Origin: Leisingera aquimarina DSM 24565
Lineage (GTDB): Bacteria; Pseudomonadota; Alphaproteobacteria; Rhodobacterales; Rhodobacteraceae
Reading direction: 5' to 3'
Length of the DNA stretch: 64,000 bases
Assembly: GCF_000473165.1 (NCBI RefSeq)
Contig: NZ_AXBE01000012.1
Coordinates: 107,644-171,643, forward strand
Part shown: piece after piece, positions 43,824 through 53,482 of the stretch
Numbering within the stretch: the first letter of the stretch is position 1
Layout of the letters: each line of letters starts with the position of its first letter
Notes under the pieces: model-generated
What the model was told of the DNA's origin: nothing
Database searches by the model: none
The model's input: only the letters and a program-made list of their open reading frames with translations
Made by a program: the position numbers and the translations under genes

Positions 43824-44882
43824 TCAGAACCCGGCTTTGATGCGTTCGAATTCCTTCAGCATCCGGCCCTCAAGTTCGGGCTTTACAGCGTCAAAGAACA
43901 GGCTGTCCTCAAAGAAACTGTCCACATCGGCAAAGCCGTATGTCGTGATCAGATCCTGATCAGCTGAGGCAAAGGCATCTGCATTGGCATGGGCGTAACC
44001 CCAGTTCTCGATGATATATTTGCCGCTGGCTTCGGAGCTCAGCGCGTTCAGCATGTCATAGACCTGCTCATCGCTTTGGGTTGAGGAGTTCAAGTGCACA
44101 TAGCCGCAGACCCAGGTGGCAATGCCCTTGTCGGTGTCGCGCATCATTTTGGCGGGGGTTTCGTTCCAGATCAGGTTCAGCTCTGACTGGTTCCAACCCC
44201 AGCCCATGGTGACCTCTCCCGAGGCAAGGGCCTGGTCCAGCTGGCCGGCATCGGACCAGTAAAACCGCACATTCGGGTGGATCTGGCGCAGAAAACCGGA
44301 GGCTTTCTGGAATTCTTCATCCGACATATCGGTATAGCTGGAGGCGCCGGTGGCCAGCGCCGCCATCGCATAGGCAGAGGAGGCGGCGTCCGGGATGGCG
44401 ATCTTGCCCTGGTGTGCCGGATCACCCAGCAATTGCAGCGAGACATCGGCAGCGTCGATCTGGTCGGTGCGGTAGATCAGCCCGGTGTTGCCCCACTCAA
44501 ACGGCACCATGTAGGTCTGGCCGTCGATGGTGATGCCGTCCACATCCTTGATCTGCGGCAACAGATTGTCCCAGTTGCTGATTTTCGAGGTGTCGATGGG
44601 CTTCACCAACCCCGCTGCCACCCATTTGCGCAAGCCGTCGGTGCAGGGGTGGGCAAGGTCGGCGGCAAAACCCGATTGCAGCTTGGTAAAGGCCTCCTCG
44701 ACACTGCCGAAGTAGGTATAGCTGGGGCCGCCGCCGTATTTGGCGACGTAATCGCCATAGAATCCCTGATCCTCGTAACCGGACCAGTCAAAGACCGACA
44801 GGCTGGACGCATCGGCGGATGCGATCCCAGCCGAGGCGGTCACGGCCGCAGCTGCGGCCAGCACTGTGTTGAGATGTTTCAT
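43824..44882 (-). CDS. ABC transporter substrate-binding protein, PotD/PotF-like (second copy)
   Basis: 352 residues. The signal peptide is KHLNTVLAAAAAVTASAGIA and the mature chain reads SLSVFDWSGYEDQGFYGDYV, then DLAHPCTDGLRKWVAAGLV and YMVPFEWGNTGLIYRTDQ. ATG 44882 has AAAGGGAGGGAAACAC ahead of it; the frame opens a little further at 44906. It sits between the ATPase gene and the demethylase pair, an arrangement that ties uptake directly to N-demethylation. Related to the binding protein at 29054. Confidence 0.88.
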   Translation of the reverse strand: MKHLNTVLAAAAAVTASAGIASADASSLSVFDWSGYEDQGFYGDYVAKYGGGPSYTYFGSVEEAFTKLQSGFAADLAHPCTDGLRKWVAAGLVKPIDTSKISNWDNLLPQIKDVDGITIDGQTYMVPFEWGNTGLIYRTDQIDAADVSLQLLGDPAHQGKIAIPDAASSAYAMAALATGASSYTDMSDEEFQKASGFLRQIHPNVRFYWSDAGQLDQALASGEVTMGWGWNQSELNLIWNETPAKMMRDTDKGIATWVCGYVHLNSSTQSDEQVYDMLNALSSEASGKYIIENWGYAHANADAFASADQDLITTYGFADVDSFFEDSLFFDAVKPELEGRMLKEFERIKAGF

Positions 44883-44902
44883 GTGTTTCCCTCCCTTTAT
44901 TC

Positions 44903-46003
44903 TCATGCCTCGCGGGTGCCGAGGTCGATGACGGAGGCGTTCTGCACCCCCAGCCAGACCGGGTCGCCCTGCTTGTGATCAACCGTGTGGAAGTAGTTCG
45001 GCACCGACACTGCAATGGGCTGCTGCAACCCGTCGGCGGTGACGTGGTAATGCACGTTCTCACCGTAGAAGGCGGCGTTGGTGACGGTGCCTTGCAAATA
45101 GCCGTCGTAGCCTTCGGGTTTTTGCGCCGAAATCTCCAGCTGCTCGGGGCGGATGCCCGCCAGCAGCTGCGGGCCGCGCTGCGCCACATTGGAATTTACA
45201 TCAATGGTCAGCGGGCCGAAACCCTGCACCTGGGCCTGCAGCTTGCCATCCGCTTCGCCGGTGACAGCCGCGTCCAGGAAATTCATGCCGCCGATGAAGG
45301 CCGCGACCTCCCGGCTGCAGGGCCGGGCATAGAGGACTTCCGGCTTGTCGACTTGCTTCAGCTGGCCCTTGAACATCACGCCGATGCGGTCGGACATGGT
45401 CATTGCCTCATACTGGTCGTGGGTGACCATGACAAAAGTGATGCCCAATTTCTGCTGCAGGCGCCGCATCTCGAACTGCATCGCCTCTCGCAGGTTCTTG
45501 TCGAGCGCCGACAGCGGCTCATCCAGCAACAGCACCTTGGGCCGCATCACCAGCGCCCGGGCCAGTGCGACCCGCTGGCGCTGGCCGCCCGACAGTTCAG
45601 TGGCCTTGCGCGATTGCAGCCCGCCCAGCTCCACCATCTCAAGCGCTTCAGCGACGCGGTCATTGATCCCGGCCTTTGTGAGCTTCAGTTTGCGCAGCCC
45701 GAAGGCGACATTGTCGCCGACATTGAGATGCGGGAAGATCGCATAAGACTGGAACACCATATTTGCCGGGCGCTTGTTGGCAGGGATATGCGCCATGTCC
45801 TGGCCGCCGATGCGGATGGTGCCCTCGTCATGATCCTGAAAACCCGCAATCATCCGCAGCGCCGTTGTCTTGCCGCAGCCGGAGGGGCCGAGGAGCGAGA
45901 AAAACTCGCCCTCCTTCAACTCGAGGTTCAGATCACGCACTGCCACAAACGTGCCAAAGCGCTTTTCCACGCCGGAGATTTCGATGATGTTCTGAGTGGT
46001 CAT
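44903..46003 (-). CDS. ABC transporter ATP-binding protein, PotA-like (second copy)
   Basis: 366 residues. Walker A is LLGPSGCGKTTALRMIAGF, the signature is TELSGGQRQRVALARALV, Walker B is VLLLDEPLSALDKNL, and the switch His is in FVMVTHDQYEAM. It has a C-terminal TOBE domain. ATG 46003 follows AAGGATCTATT; an in-frame TTG lies directly upstream at 46006. It is third in the operon, 16 bp after the PotC-like gene. Confidence 0.9.
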   Translation of the reverse strand: MTTQNIIEISGVEKRFGTFVAVRDLNLELKEGEFFSLLGPSGCGKTTALRMIAGFQDHDEGTIRIGGQDMAHIPANKRPANMVFQSYAIFPHLNVGDNVAFGLRKLKLTKAGINDRVAEALEMVELGGLQSRKATELSGGQRQRVALARALVMRPKVLLLDEPLSALDKNLREAMQFEMRRLQQKLGITFVMVTHDQYEAMTMSDRIGVMFKGQLKQVDKPEVLYARPCSREVAAFIGGMNFLDAAVTGEADGKLQAQVQGFGPLTIDVNSNVAQRGPQLLAGIRPEQLEISAQKPEGYDGYLQGTVTNAAFYGENVHYHVTADGLQQPIAVSVPNYFHTVDHKQGDPVWLGVQNASVIDLGTREA

Positions 46004-46019
46004 CAATAGATCCTTACTC

Positions 46020-46811
46020 TCAGGCGGATTTGGAGGAGCGGCGGCGGAAGTATTCGGCGGTCAGCAGCAGCAGGACCGAGGCGAGCAGCAGCAGCGAGCC
46101 AAGCGCCAGCGTGTTCGGCAGCTTGGCCGGAAAGCGGATCTGGCTCCAGATATAGACCGGCAGGGTGGGCTGGTTGCCGGACAGGAAGAAGGCCAGCACA
46201 AATTCGTCGAACGACACGGTGAAGGTGACCAGCAGGCTGGCAACAATCCCCGGTGCCACGATCGGCAGGGTCACCCGGCGGAAGGTGCCGATGACGCTTT
46301 CACCAAGGTCAAAGGCGGCTTCTTCCAGCGATTGGTCGAAGTCGTCAAAGGCGGATTTCATGATCGAGACCGCAAAGGGCAGGGCGACAAACACATGGCC
46401 CAGTATCACAGTCGTCAGCGACGGCTTCAGCCCAAGGGAGATGAACAGAACCAGCATAGAGGAGGCGACGATAATGCCAGGAATGACCAGCGGCAGCATC
46501 ACCAGCCCCTCGGAGATGTCACGTCCCTTGAACCGGTAGCGGACATAGGCGCGGGCGGCGAACAGCCCCAGCGACGTGGCAACCACTGCGGTGACCGCGC
46601 CGACGATCAGCGAATTCACCATCGCCTGCAGCAGCGTGTCCTGCGCGCCCAGCAGGGCATACCATTTCAGCGTGAAGCCCTTCATCGGGAACGCAACAAT
46701 CGTGCCGTCGTTGAAAGAGAACAGCGGCAGCAGCAGCACCGGCAGATAGAGGAAGATCAGGTAGCTGATGGCATAGGCCAGCAGCCAGGGGAAACGGAAA
46801 GGTCTGCTCAT
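46020..46811 (-). CDS. ABC transporter permease, PotC-like (second copy)
   Basis: 263 residues with six membrane spans (LIFLYLPVLLLPLFSFNDG; SLLLLASVLLLLTAEYF). The docking loop is EEAAFDLGESVIGTFRRVTL. It starts in a 4-bp overlap with the PotB-like gene. Inner-membrane half of the second importer. Confidence 0.9.
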   Translation of the reverse strand: MSRPFRFPWLLAYAISYLIFLYLPVLLLPLFSFNDGTIVAFPMKGFTLKWYALLGAQDTLLQAMVNSLIVGAVTAVVATSLGLFAARAYVRYRFKGRDISEGLVMLPLVIPGIIVASSMLVLFISLGLKPSLTTVILGHVFVALPFAVSIMKSAFDDFDQSLEEAAFDLGESVIGTFRRVTLPIVAPGIVASLLVTFTVSFDEFVLAFFLSGNQPTLPVYIWSQIRFPAKLPNTLALGSLLLLASVLLLLTAEYFRRRSSKSA

Positions 46812-47671
46812 CGGATCCTCCTGCCCAAGGCGGTGGCGAGGATCACAAACAGGATCGCCACAAAGCCGACCGAGGCCATGGCCACCAGCGACAGGGTTGC
46901 GCCCAGCGGCCAGTTGTTGGCGGGGCCGAACTGTACCTGGATCAGGTTAGCCACCATCTTGCCCTGCGAGCCGCCGACCAGCGACGGGGTCACATAGTCG
47001 CCGACGGTGGGGATAAAGATGATCAGGCTGGCGGCAATGATGCCCGGAATGGTCAGGGGTAGGGTGACACGGAAAAAGCGCTCCAGTTTGCTGCATCCCA
47101 GATCGGTGGCGGCTTCCAGCAGCGAACGGTCGATCTTTTGCAGCGAGACATAGATCGGCAGGATCGCAAAGGGCGCCCAGGCATGGGCCAGCGTCAGCAC
47201 CACGGCAAATTCATTGTACAGAAGGAAGGTCAGCGGCTCGGTGACGATGCCCATTGAAAGCAGCGCTGAGTTCATCACTCCGTTAAAGCCCAGGATCAGT
47301 TTCCAGCTGAACACTCTGAGCAGATAGCTGGACCAGAACGGAATGGTGATCAGCAAAAGCCACAGGGTTTTCTTGTGGGTGCGGAAGGCGATGAAATAGG
47401 CAATCGGATAGGCCAGCGCCACGGTCGCCGCCGTCACCGCCCCGGCGATGGCGATGGAGCGCAGCATCAGGTGGCGCACCAGCGGATCGGTGGCGGCCTC
47501 GGCGTAGTTGGCCCAGGTTAGCGTCTTGTCGATCTCGACATAGGTCTGGGTCCAGAAGCTGTAGGCGACCAGGATGCCCAGCGGCGCCGCAACCAGCAGG
47601 CCCACATAAAGCGACGCCGGCGCGCTGAGCGCCAGACCTTTGCCTGCTTCGGTTTTTAGAATTCCGGCCAT
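46808..47671 (-). CDS. ABC transporter permease, PotB-like (second copy)
   Basis: 287 residues with six spans. GLALSAPASLYVGLLVAAPL is at the N-terminus and the docking loop is LLEAATDLGCSKLERFFRVT. It is the first gene of the minus-strand operon that runs through PotC, PotA, the binding protein, the TMADH-like enzyme and the Rieske enzyme. Two ATGGAC-N4-GTCCAT sites lie just upstream, between it and the divergent TetR gene. Confidence 0.9.
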   Translation of the reverse strand: MAGILKTEAGKGLALSAPASLYVGLLVAAPLGILVAYSFWTQTYVEIDKTLTWANYAEAATDPLVRHLMLRSIAIAGAVTAATVALAYPIAYFIAFRTHKKTLWLLLITIPFWSSYLLRVFSWKLILGFNGVMNSALLSMGIVTEPLTFLLYNEFAVVLTLAHAWAPFAILPIYVSLQKIDRSLLEAATDLGCSKLERFFRVTLPLTIPGIIAASLIIFIPTVGDYVTPSLVGGSQGKMVANLIQVQFGPANNWPLGATLSLVAMASVGFVAILFVILATALGRRIR

Positions 47672-47719
47672 TGCTGGGTATCGCTTACCGTTTTTGTTTG
47701 CGCGGGTGCCGCATTAAAA

Positions 47720-47803
47720 ATGGACAATCGTCCATAAAAGAGTGGCGGTCAGGGCATGCATCTGTCAACAAGATTCTCAAGAAAATGGACAAACGTCCAT
47801 TTT
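47720..47803. promoter_or_regulatory. Two candidate TetR operators, ATGGAC-N4-GTCCAT
   Basis: Site 1 is ATGGAC-AATC-GTCCAT (47720-47735). Site 2 is AAAATGGAC-AAAC-GTCCATTTT, an inverted repeat with 9-bp arms at 47782-47803. They are offset by 65 bp and both lie in the divergent region between the PotB-like gene and the TetR gene. They differ from the TTTGAGCGCTCAAA sites, so this operon has its own regulator. Confidence 0.75.
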
Positions 47804-47902
47804 TACTGGATATTCTGCAGGTGATATGCGAACAATGCTGGCATGGCGCTGCCTGCTGCGGGGTGCCGAATTGTGAATGCCATCAAAAACAACAGTAGTC
47901 AG

Positions 47903-48559
47903 ATGCCGGGAAAACGGGAACAGAACCGCGAGCAGAACCGCCAGGCCCTGATCGGGGCTGTGCTGGATTCGGTTGCGGAGAAGGGTATTTCGGAAACATC
48001 CGTCAGCGAGATTATCCAGCGGGCCGGCCTGTCACGCGGCATGATCCACCTGCATTTCGGCGGCAAGGACAAACTGGTTCAGGCGGCGGCGCATCATTCG
48101 TCGGAGGAATATTACGACGGCCTGGAAGCGCTGTTGCAGACCGCAGGCGACAGCCCGCAGGAACGGGTCGAGATGATCGTGCGCGGCGACCTCAGCGAGC
48201 GGGTGCTGAACCGGCGCAATGTCAGCATCTGGTACGCCTTCCGCGGCGAGGCCAGGAACCGCAAGGCCGTTGCCGAGTATTCCGATACCCGCGACGGACG
48301 GCTGCGCGGCATGATCCACAACGCCTTTTCCCGGATCGTGCGCGAGGCCGGAACACCGGATGCCACCGGTGCGGCCCGGGATGCAACCCATGGCACATTG
48401 GCACTGCTTGAGGGCATGTGGACCGACTTCCTGCTGCACCCCGACCAATTCGACCGGGAAGAGGCGTCGCGAGTCATCTTCCGCTTCCTCGCGGCCATGT
48501 TCCCGACACATTTTTCGCTGAAGGGTGCCATTCCCCCCAAGCAGGCGCGCGCCCGGTAA
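47903..48559 (+). CDS. TetR/BetI-family transcriptional regulator (second)
   Basis: About 218 residues. The HTH is ETSVSEIIQRAGLSRGMIHL, then HFGGKDKLVQAAAHHSSEEY; the C-terminal part (SIWYAFRGEARNRKAVAEYS) is BetI-like. ATG 47903 (MPGKREQNREQN) gives the usual N-terminus; the frame opens at 47843 and a GTG at 47873 is possible. No start has a strong ribosome site. It is divergent from the transport/demethylation operon with a pair of palindromes between, so it most likely represses that operon and itself in response to the transported amine (inference). Confidence 0.85.
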   Translation: MPGKREQNREQNRQALIGAVLDSVAEKGISETSVSEIIQRAGLSRGMIHLHFGGKDKLVQAAAHHSSEEYYDGLEALLQTAGDSPQERVEMIVRGDLSERVLNRRNVSIWYAFRGEARNRKAVAEYSDTRDGRLRGMIHNAFSRIVREAGTPDATGAARDATHGTLALLEGMWTDFLLHPDQFDREEASRVIFRFLAAMFPTHFSLKGAIPPKQARAR

Positions 48560-48574
48560 ACAGCTGGCCCGGGC

Positions 48575-49220
<646 letters not shown>

Positions 49221-49950
49221 AGTCCCGGCCGCGGCGGAAGCTCTCCATTGGGGGTGCGAAGGCCTTGATAGCCATGGCACTCACGGGCCCAATTCCAGGG
49301 GCCGTTTGTAGTCGCGCCGTTTCGGGATCATCGCGTGCCTCGTCGCGCAGGCGACGTTCAATTACAGCGATCCGCTCGTTGCAAACTTGAAGGTGGTCGA
49401 GATGGACGCGGGCCAGTTCGACGACGAGAGGGGGCAGATCAACCTCGGGGTCTTCGATCCGCGCCATGAGCGACTTTATGGAGGCCAATCCCGCTGGCGC
49501 GATGACGCCATATTCCATGAGATGTCCACGGAGCGCGTTGACGATCTGACTGCGCTGCCGGACTAACAGATCGCGTGTTTTGAACACCATGGCGCGGGCC
49601 AGCTGTTCGGCGGACTTTACGGCAACGAAGCGCATTGTCGGGCGGAACGACGCCTCGACGATGGCTTCAGCATCGTTGGCGTCGTTTTTCTGTCGTTTGA
49701 CGAAGGGCTTCACGTAAATTAGTGGGATCAATCGGACTTCGTGGCCGAGTGCTTCCATTATCCGCCCCCAGTGATGTGCAGAGGCGCAGGCCTCCATAGC
49801 GACCCGACAGCGAGGATGGCGCTCCATGAACAATTGGAACTGCGCGCGCGAAAGTTTCTTGCGAAACACAACCGAGCCGTCCGCAGCTGCGCCGTGCAAC
49901 TGGAACACCGACTTCGCCAAATGCACCCCGATCACCGATACATTCTCCAT
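49221..49950 (-). pseudogene. IS110-family transposase C, C-terminally truncated and with a catalytic change
   Basis: The start MENVSVIGVHLAKSVFQLHG at 49950 has AGGAG upstream. Family members normally read GVDLAK there, so the first DEDD acidic residue is replaced by His. It continues RQKNDANDAEAIVEASFRPT and PMESFRRGRDFAA, then stops matching near 49221, where it joins the binding-protein remnant. The last residues of the open frame (to 49114) come from that remnant. Lost C-terminal domain plus lost catalytic Asp means inactive. Confidence 0.75.
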
Positions 49951-50240
49951 GGATACCACTCCTACCTATTGGACCAACCTCAACAGCTTGCCACGAAGCA
50001 GGCCGTTGGGGGTGGGGCATCCACACCATCAGTGTCCGAGTTTCGGGGGGTAGCTCAGTTCCCATAAAAAATGACCCAGAAACGACAGGATCAGCAGATC
50101 GACTTCAACGGGAATCGTACGGTTTAGGCGCATTTGTCGGACTCTCACAGTTTCGTTATATCCCTTGCGGCTTTGTCTTGACTCAAATCATGGCGCTACA
50201 GTGTCGAATCTTGTCGCTCTTAGCTATGGAGAACTGCCAC

Positions 50241-50603
50241 GTGAATCTTTCTGCATGTAAAAATATGCTTCTTGCGGCGTGCCATGCGACGGCATTGGTA
50301 CTGATTGTGGTATCGGTGCTGGCCGCAGGTGTCGCTCACGCTCATGTGGATGACGTCACGGTGGCTAGTCCTAGGGTTTCTGCCGTTACCTCCCTTCACG
50401 ATGTTTCGTCCGAGGGGCCAGTATCCGCAAATGTGATGCCCGCGCATTGCGGGACGGTCGCATCCTGTCACACCCTGTTCTTCGGCAGCGCACAAAGCGC
50501 CACGATCGACCTTGGAGGCGTAAGCATCGTACCTGTCCCTCTGCAGTATTCGACGCCTCCGGCACTCGTTTTCGGTCTGTTTCGTCCTCCCCGGCACGGC
50601 TGA
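50241..50603 (+). CDS. Small exported protein of unknown function (possible metal-island protein)
   Basis: 120 residues from GTG 50241, which has GGAG nine bases upstream; the frame is open further to 50178. There is a hydrophobic N-terminal segment (MLLAACHATALVLIVVSVLA) then AAGVAHAHVDD, consistent with an exported protein. A later ANVMPAHCGTVASCHTLFFG has paired Cys/His that could bind metal. No family recognised with confidence. It is the first gene of the block carrying a Cys-rich peptide, a beta-propeller and a copper-type ATPase. Confidence 0.5.
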   Translation: MNLSACKNMLLAACHATALVLIVVSVLAAGVAHAHVDDVTVASPRVSAVTSLHDVSSEGPVSANVMPAHCGTVASCHTLFFGSAQSATIDLGGVSIVPVPLQYSTPPALVFGLFRPPRHG

Positions 50604-50739
50604 GTGCCTGCCGTTGATGCGGACCGCCAGACGGTTCGTTCAGCATAACTTCGTGCTGTCTCTTCATCGGCGCATTGCCCGTAATGCTTCGCCCTTTGCT
50701 GCGTCTACAGCTTCGAACGCCCATGAAAGGACCACAATC

Positions 50740-50913
50740 ATGGAACCTTCCAAATCACTCCCCCGGGAACAGGTGACGCCGTCAGCGACGCAGACCAACT
50801 CTTGTTGCTGCGGCGATGTCGTAACAGCAGAACCGGCGGCACAAACGCCCCTCGGCACCGACCAGCCCACGCTCGAACCGGCGCGCCGGACAAGCGGCGG
50901 AGGCTCGCGCTGA
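50740..50913 (+). CDS. Small Cys-cluster protein (57 aa), putative metal binder
   Basis: From ATG 50740 with AAAGGA eight bases upstream. The chain is polar and contains TQTNSCCCGDVVTAEP, a triple-cysteine cluster, with the rest low in complexity and proline/threonine rich. No signal peptide or domain. The longer frame to 50614 lacks a good start. It lies between the exported small protein and the beta-propeller gene in a metal-related island. Metal binding is a guess from the Cys cluster. Confidence 0.5.
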   Translation: MEPSKSLPREQVTPSATQTNSCCCGDVVTAEPAAQTPLGTDQPTLEPARRTSGGGSR

Positions 50914-50989
50914 TTTTCCAGTGATCCGGAGCTCTGCTGCGCAAGGCGGACGCCCTACACCCTTCTTCAAGATGAAAAGGACCACTCCG

Positions 50990-52063
50990 ATGAAAACTGC
51001 GACTCTCGCGACGGCTCTTGCCATTTCCCTATCCACCGCTCTAACCGCGGTATCGGCAAATGCCGATACTGCGCGCGTCTACATTCCCGAAGGCCGCGCA
51101 GATGCGATCCGCATCGTCGATGCTGTCACGGGCCAGGATGTAGGCCGCATTGTAGGTACCGAAGCGGTGCACGGCCTCGCTGGCAGCCCGAATTCCCGCT
51201 ACCTCGTTGCAGGCAGCTATATGGAAATTGACCGCGATGACGCCACCGAAATGTCAAAGCCCGCTGCTGTCAGTGACGACGAACACGCGGCACACCATTC
51301 CAAACCCAAGAAAGCACTTGGGCCGAGCGATGCCGGTGTCAGCCTTTTGTCGGTGATCGACGCCGCAACCGGTGATTTGCTTCGCAAAATCGAGGTGCCG
51401 GGTGCCGTGCACCATGTAGCGATTTCGCCGGACGGACGTTTTGCCGTATCCACCCACCCAAGTAGCGACGGGATATCCGTTGCCGATCTCGACAATTTCG
51501 AACTGGTTGCCTGGATTCCCACGGGCTCCATGCCGAACTACGCAGTCTTCGGTACTAATCCAGGCATCGTTTATATCTCGAATGCTGGGAACGGGACAGT
51601 CAGCGAAGTTGATCTCGAGCTCGGGATCGTTCGCCGGAACATGATCGCGGGCGAGGCGCCCGAGCATCTGACGATGAGCTCTGATGGCGGCATGCTCTTC
51701 GTGGCTGACGCAGACATCGGTCGGATCGTTGAGATCGATCTGTCAACCGGCCGGGACGTGCGAACATTTGAAATCGGCGGTGAAATCCACGGCCTGGATT
51801 TGTCCGAGGACCAGGCGCACCTGATGGTCGCCGCCAAGGAAACGGATAGGATCGTGTCGATTGACCTGCGATCCGGCAACATCGTCGACGCTGTTTTGTC
51901 CCCCGCGCCCTACCACCTGACGACGATCCCCGGGACGGGGTCGATCTTCGTGTCAAGCCGCGACGAGCCCAAGGTCTGGATTGTCGACGGAAAAACGCTG
52001 ACGGCAACCAAGGAGATCCCGATCGAAGGCGAGGGGCACCAGATGGTCGCACTGAGCAAGTAG
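50990..52063 (+). CDS. YVTN-type beta-propeller protein, exported
   Basis: About 357 residues. The signal peptide is MKTATLATALAISLSTALTA, then VSANADTARVYIPEG. Repeated beta-propeller blades follow: VHGLAGSPNSRYLVAGSYME, AVHHVAISPDGRFAVSTHPS, APEHLTMSSDGGMLFVADAD, EIHGLDLSEDQAHLMVAAKE. Such periplasmic propellers often bind metals or partner proteins. ATG 50990 with AAAAGG upstream gives the signal peptide; the frame opens at 50921. The next gene is the beta-CASP hydrolase. Its exact role is unknown. Confidence 0.8.
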   Translation: MKTATLATALAISLSTALTAVSANADTARVYIPEGRADAIRIVDAVTGQDVGRIVGTEAVHGLAGSPNSRYLVAGSYMEIDRDDATEMSKPAAVSDDEHAAHHSKPKKALGPSDAGVSLLSVIDAATGDLLRKIEVPGAVHHVAISPDGRFAVSTHPSSDGISVADLDNFELVAWIPTGSMPNYAVFGTNPGIVYISNAGNGTVSEVDLELGIVRRNMIAGEAPEHLTMSSDGGMLFVADADIGRIVEIDLSTGRDVRTFEIGGEIHGLDLSEDQAHLMVAAKETDRIVSIDLRSGNIVDAVLSPAPYHLTTIPGTGSIFVSSRDEPKVWIVDGKTLTATKEIPIEGEGHQMVALSK

Positions 52064-52099
52064 ACGTTCGCGACCCTTATTAGGTGAAAGGAGAACGAT

Positions 52100-53482
52100 A
52101 TGACCTTCCATGGCCAACCGACACTTCGCTTTCTCGGCGCGGCCGGTACCGTGACAGGCTCGCGTTACCTGGTCGAGTGGGCAAACCGCCGGATCCTGAT
52201 CGATTGTGGGCTGTTCCAAGGATTCAAGCAATTGCGGCGGCGAAACCGGAAGCCTTTTCAGGTACGGCCAGGCACGATCGACACCGTTCTTCTGACCCAT
52301 GCGCATCTTGATCACTCCGGTTATCTGCCGGCGCTGATCCATGCGGGATTTCGTGGCCGGGTGCTCTCAACCCCGGCCACGAAGGAGCTCTGCGGCCTGA
52401 TCCTGCCCGACAGCGGGCATTTGCAGGAGGAAGAGGCGAAATACGCGCGGCGTAAGCAATATTCCGAGCACAAGAAGCCGACGCCTCTTTATACGCTGAA
52501 GGACGCGCAGGCGGCTCTGGAGCAGTTTGACACCGTCTCGTTCAACGAACGTATCGACCTTGGCGATGGGATCCGTGCCGAGTTCATTCCCGCTGGCCAC
52601 CTGCTGGGGGCAGCGCAGATACGACTGACCATAAATGGCACCACAGTGCATTTCAGCGGCGACCTGGGGCATGCCAAGGATCCGATGATGCGCGCGCCGG
52701 TGCCATTCGGTGGGGCCGATGTGCTGGTCTGTGAGTCGACCTACGGGAATCGCAAGCACCCCGACATCGACCCTGAGGCGGAATTGGCGCCTGTTTTGAA
52801 GCGGGTCTTTGCGCGGGGTGGTGCGGTTCTGATCCCGTCTTTCGCCGTGGGCCGTGCGCAAGGGCTGATGTACCACGTCGCGCGGCTGATGAAGCGCGAC
52901 GAAATTCCCTTCGCCCCGGTCTATCTCAACAGCCCGATGGCGGTGGATGCGACCGAAATCTATCACCGGCATCATGAAGAGCATCACGTCAGTTGGGAGG
53001 ACTGCGTGAACATGTTCCGTGTCGCCAAACGGGTGAACAGCGTCGAGCAATCAAAGGAACTCAACACCCGACGAGGACCGATGATCATTATCTCAGCCAG
53101 CGGCATGCTCACCGGAGGACGCATCTTACACCATCTGGTCAGCTTTGGTGGTGATCGGCGCAATGCCATCATCCTCTCCGGGTTTCAGGCCGGCGGCACC
53201 CGGGGTGCCTCGCTGGCTGGCGGCGCACGCAACCTGCGCATCTTCGGACAAGAACACCGGATAGAAGCCGAGGTCGTGCAACTCGAGACCTTCTCTGGGC
53301 ATGCGGATGCCGATGAGATCCTGTCTTGGATGGGCGCCGCGGCACCGCCGCGCATGACCTATCTCACCCATGGCGAGCCGGAGGCCGCGGATACGCTTCG
53401 ACGCCGGGTCGCGCATGAACTTGGCCGCAACGTGCGGGTGCCCGAGCATCTTGAGACCATCCGGCTGGACGCTCCGAAATGA
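52100..53482 (+). CDS. MBL-fold metallo-hydrolase with beta-CASP and RNA-specificity domains
   Basis: 460 residues. Metal site motif 2 is LLTHAHLDHSGYLPAL, then HLLGAAQIRL, and Asp in VHFSGDLGHAKDP. The beta-CASP part includes VLIPSFAVGRAQGLMYHVAR, and the C-terminal RMMBL segment is VQLETFSGHADADEILSWM, then MTYLTHGEPEAA. This is the family of CPSF73/YSH1-type RNA nucleases. The start at 52100 has AAAGGAGAACGAT upstream. The stop overlaps the phosphorylase start as ATGA. By context it could degrade RNA to feed the nucleotide phosphorylase (inference). Confidence 0.88.
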   Translation: MTFHGQPTLRFLGAAGTVTGSRYLVEWANRRILIDCGLFQGFKQLRRRNRKPFQVRPGTIDTVLLTHAHLDHSGYLPALIHAGFRGRVLSTPATKELCGLILPDSGHLQEEEAKYARRKQYSEHKKPTPLYTLKDAQAALEQFDTVSFNERIDLGDGIRAEFIPAGHLLGAAQIRLTINGTTVHFSGDLGHAKDPMMRAPVPFGGADVLVCESTYGNRKHPDIDPEAELAPVLKRVFARGGAVLIPSFAVGRAQGLMYHVARLMKRDEIPFAPVYLNSPMAVDATEIYHRHHEEHHVSWEDCVNMFRVAKRVNSVEQSKELNTRRGPMIIISASGMLTGGRILHHLVSFGGDRRNAIILSGFQAGGTRGASLAGGARNLRIFGQEHRIEAEVVQLETFSGHADADEILSWMGAAAPPRMTYLTHGEPEAADTLRRRVAHELGRNVRVPEHLETIRLDAPK

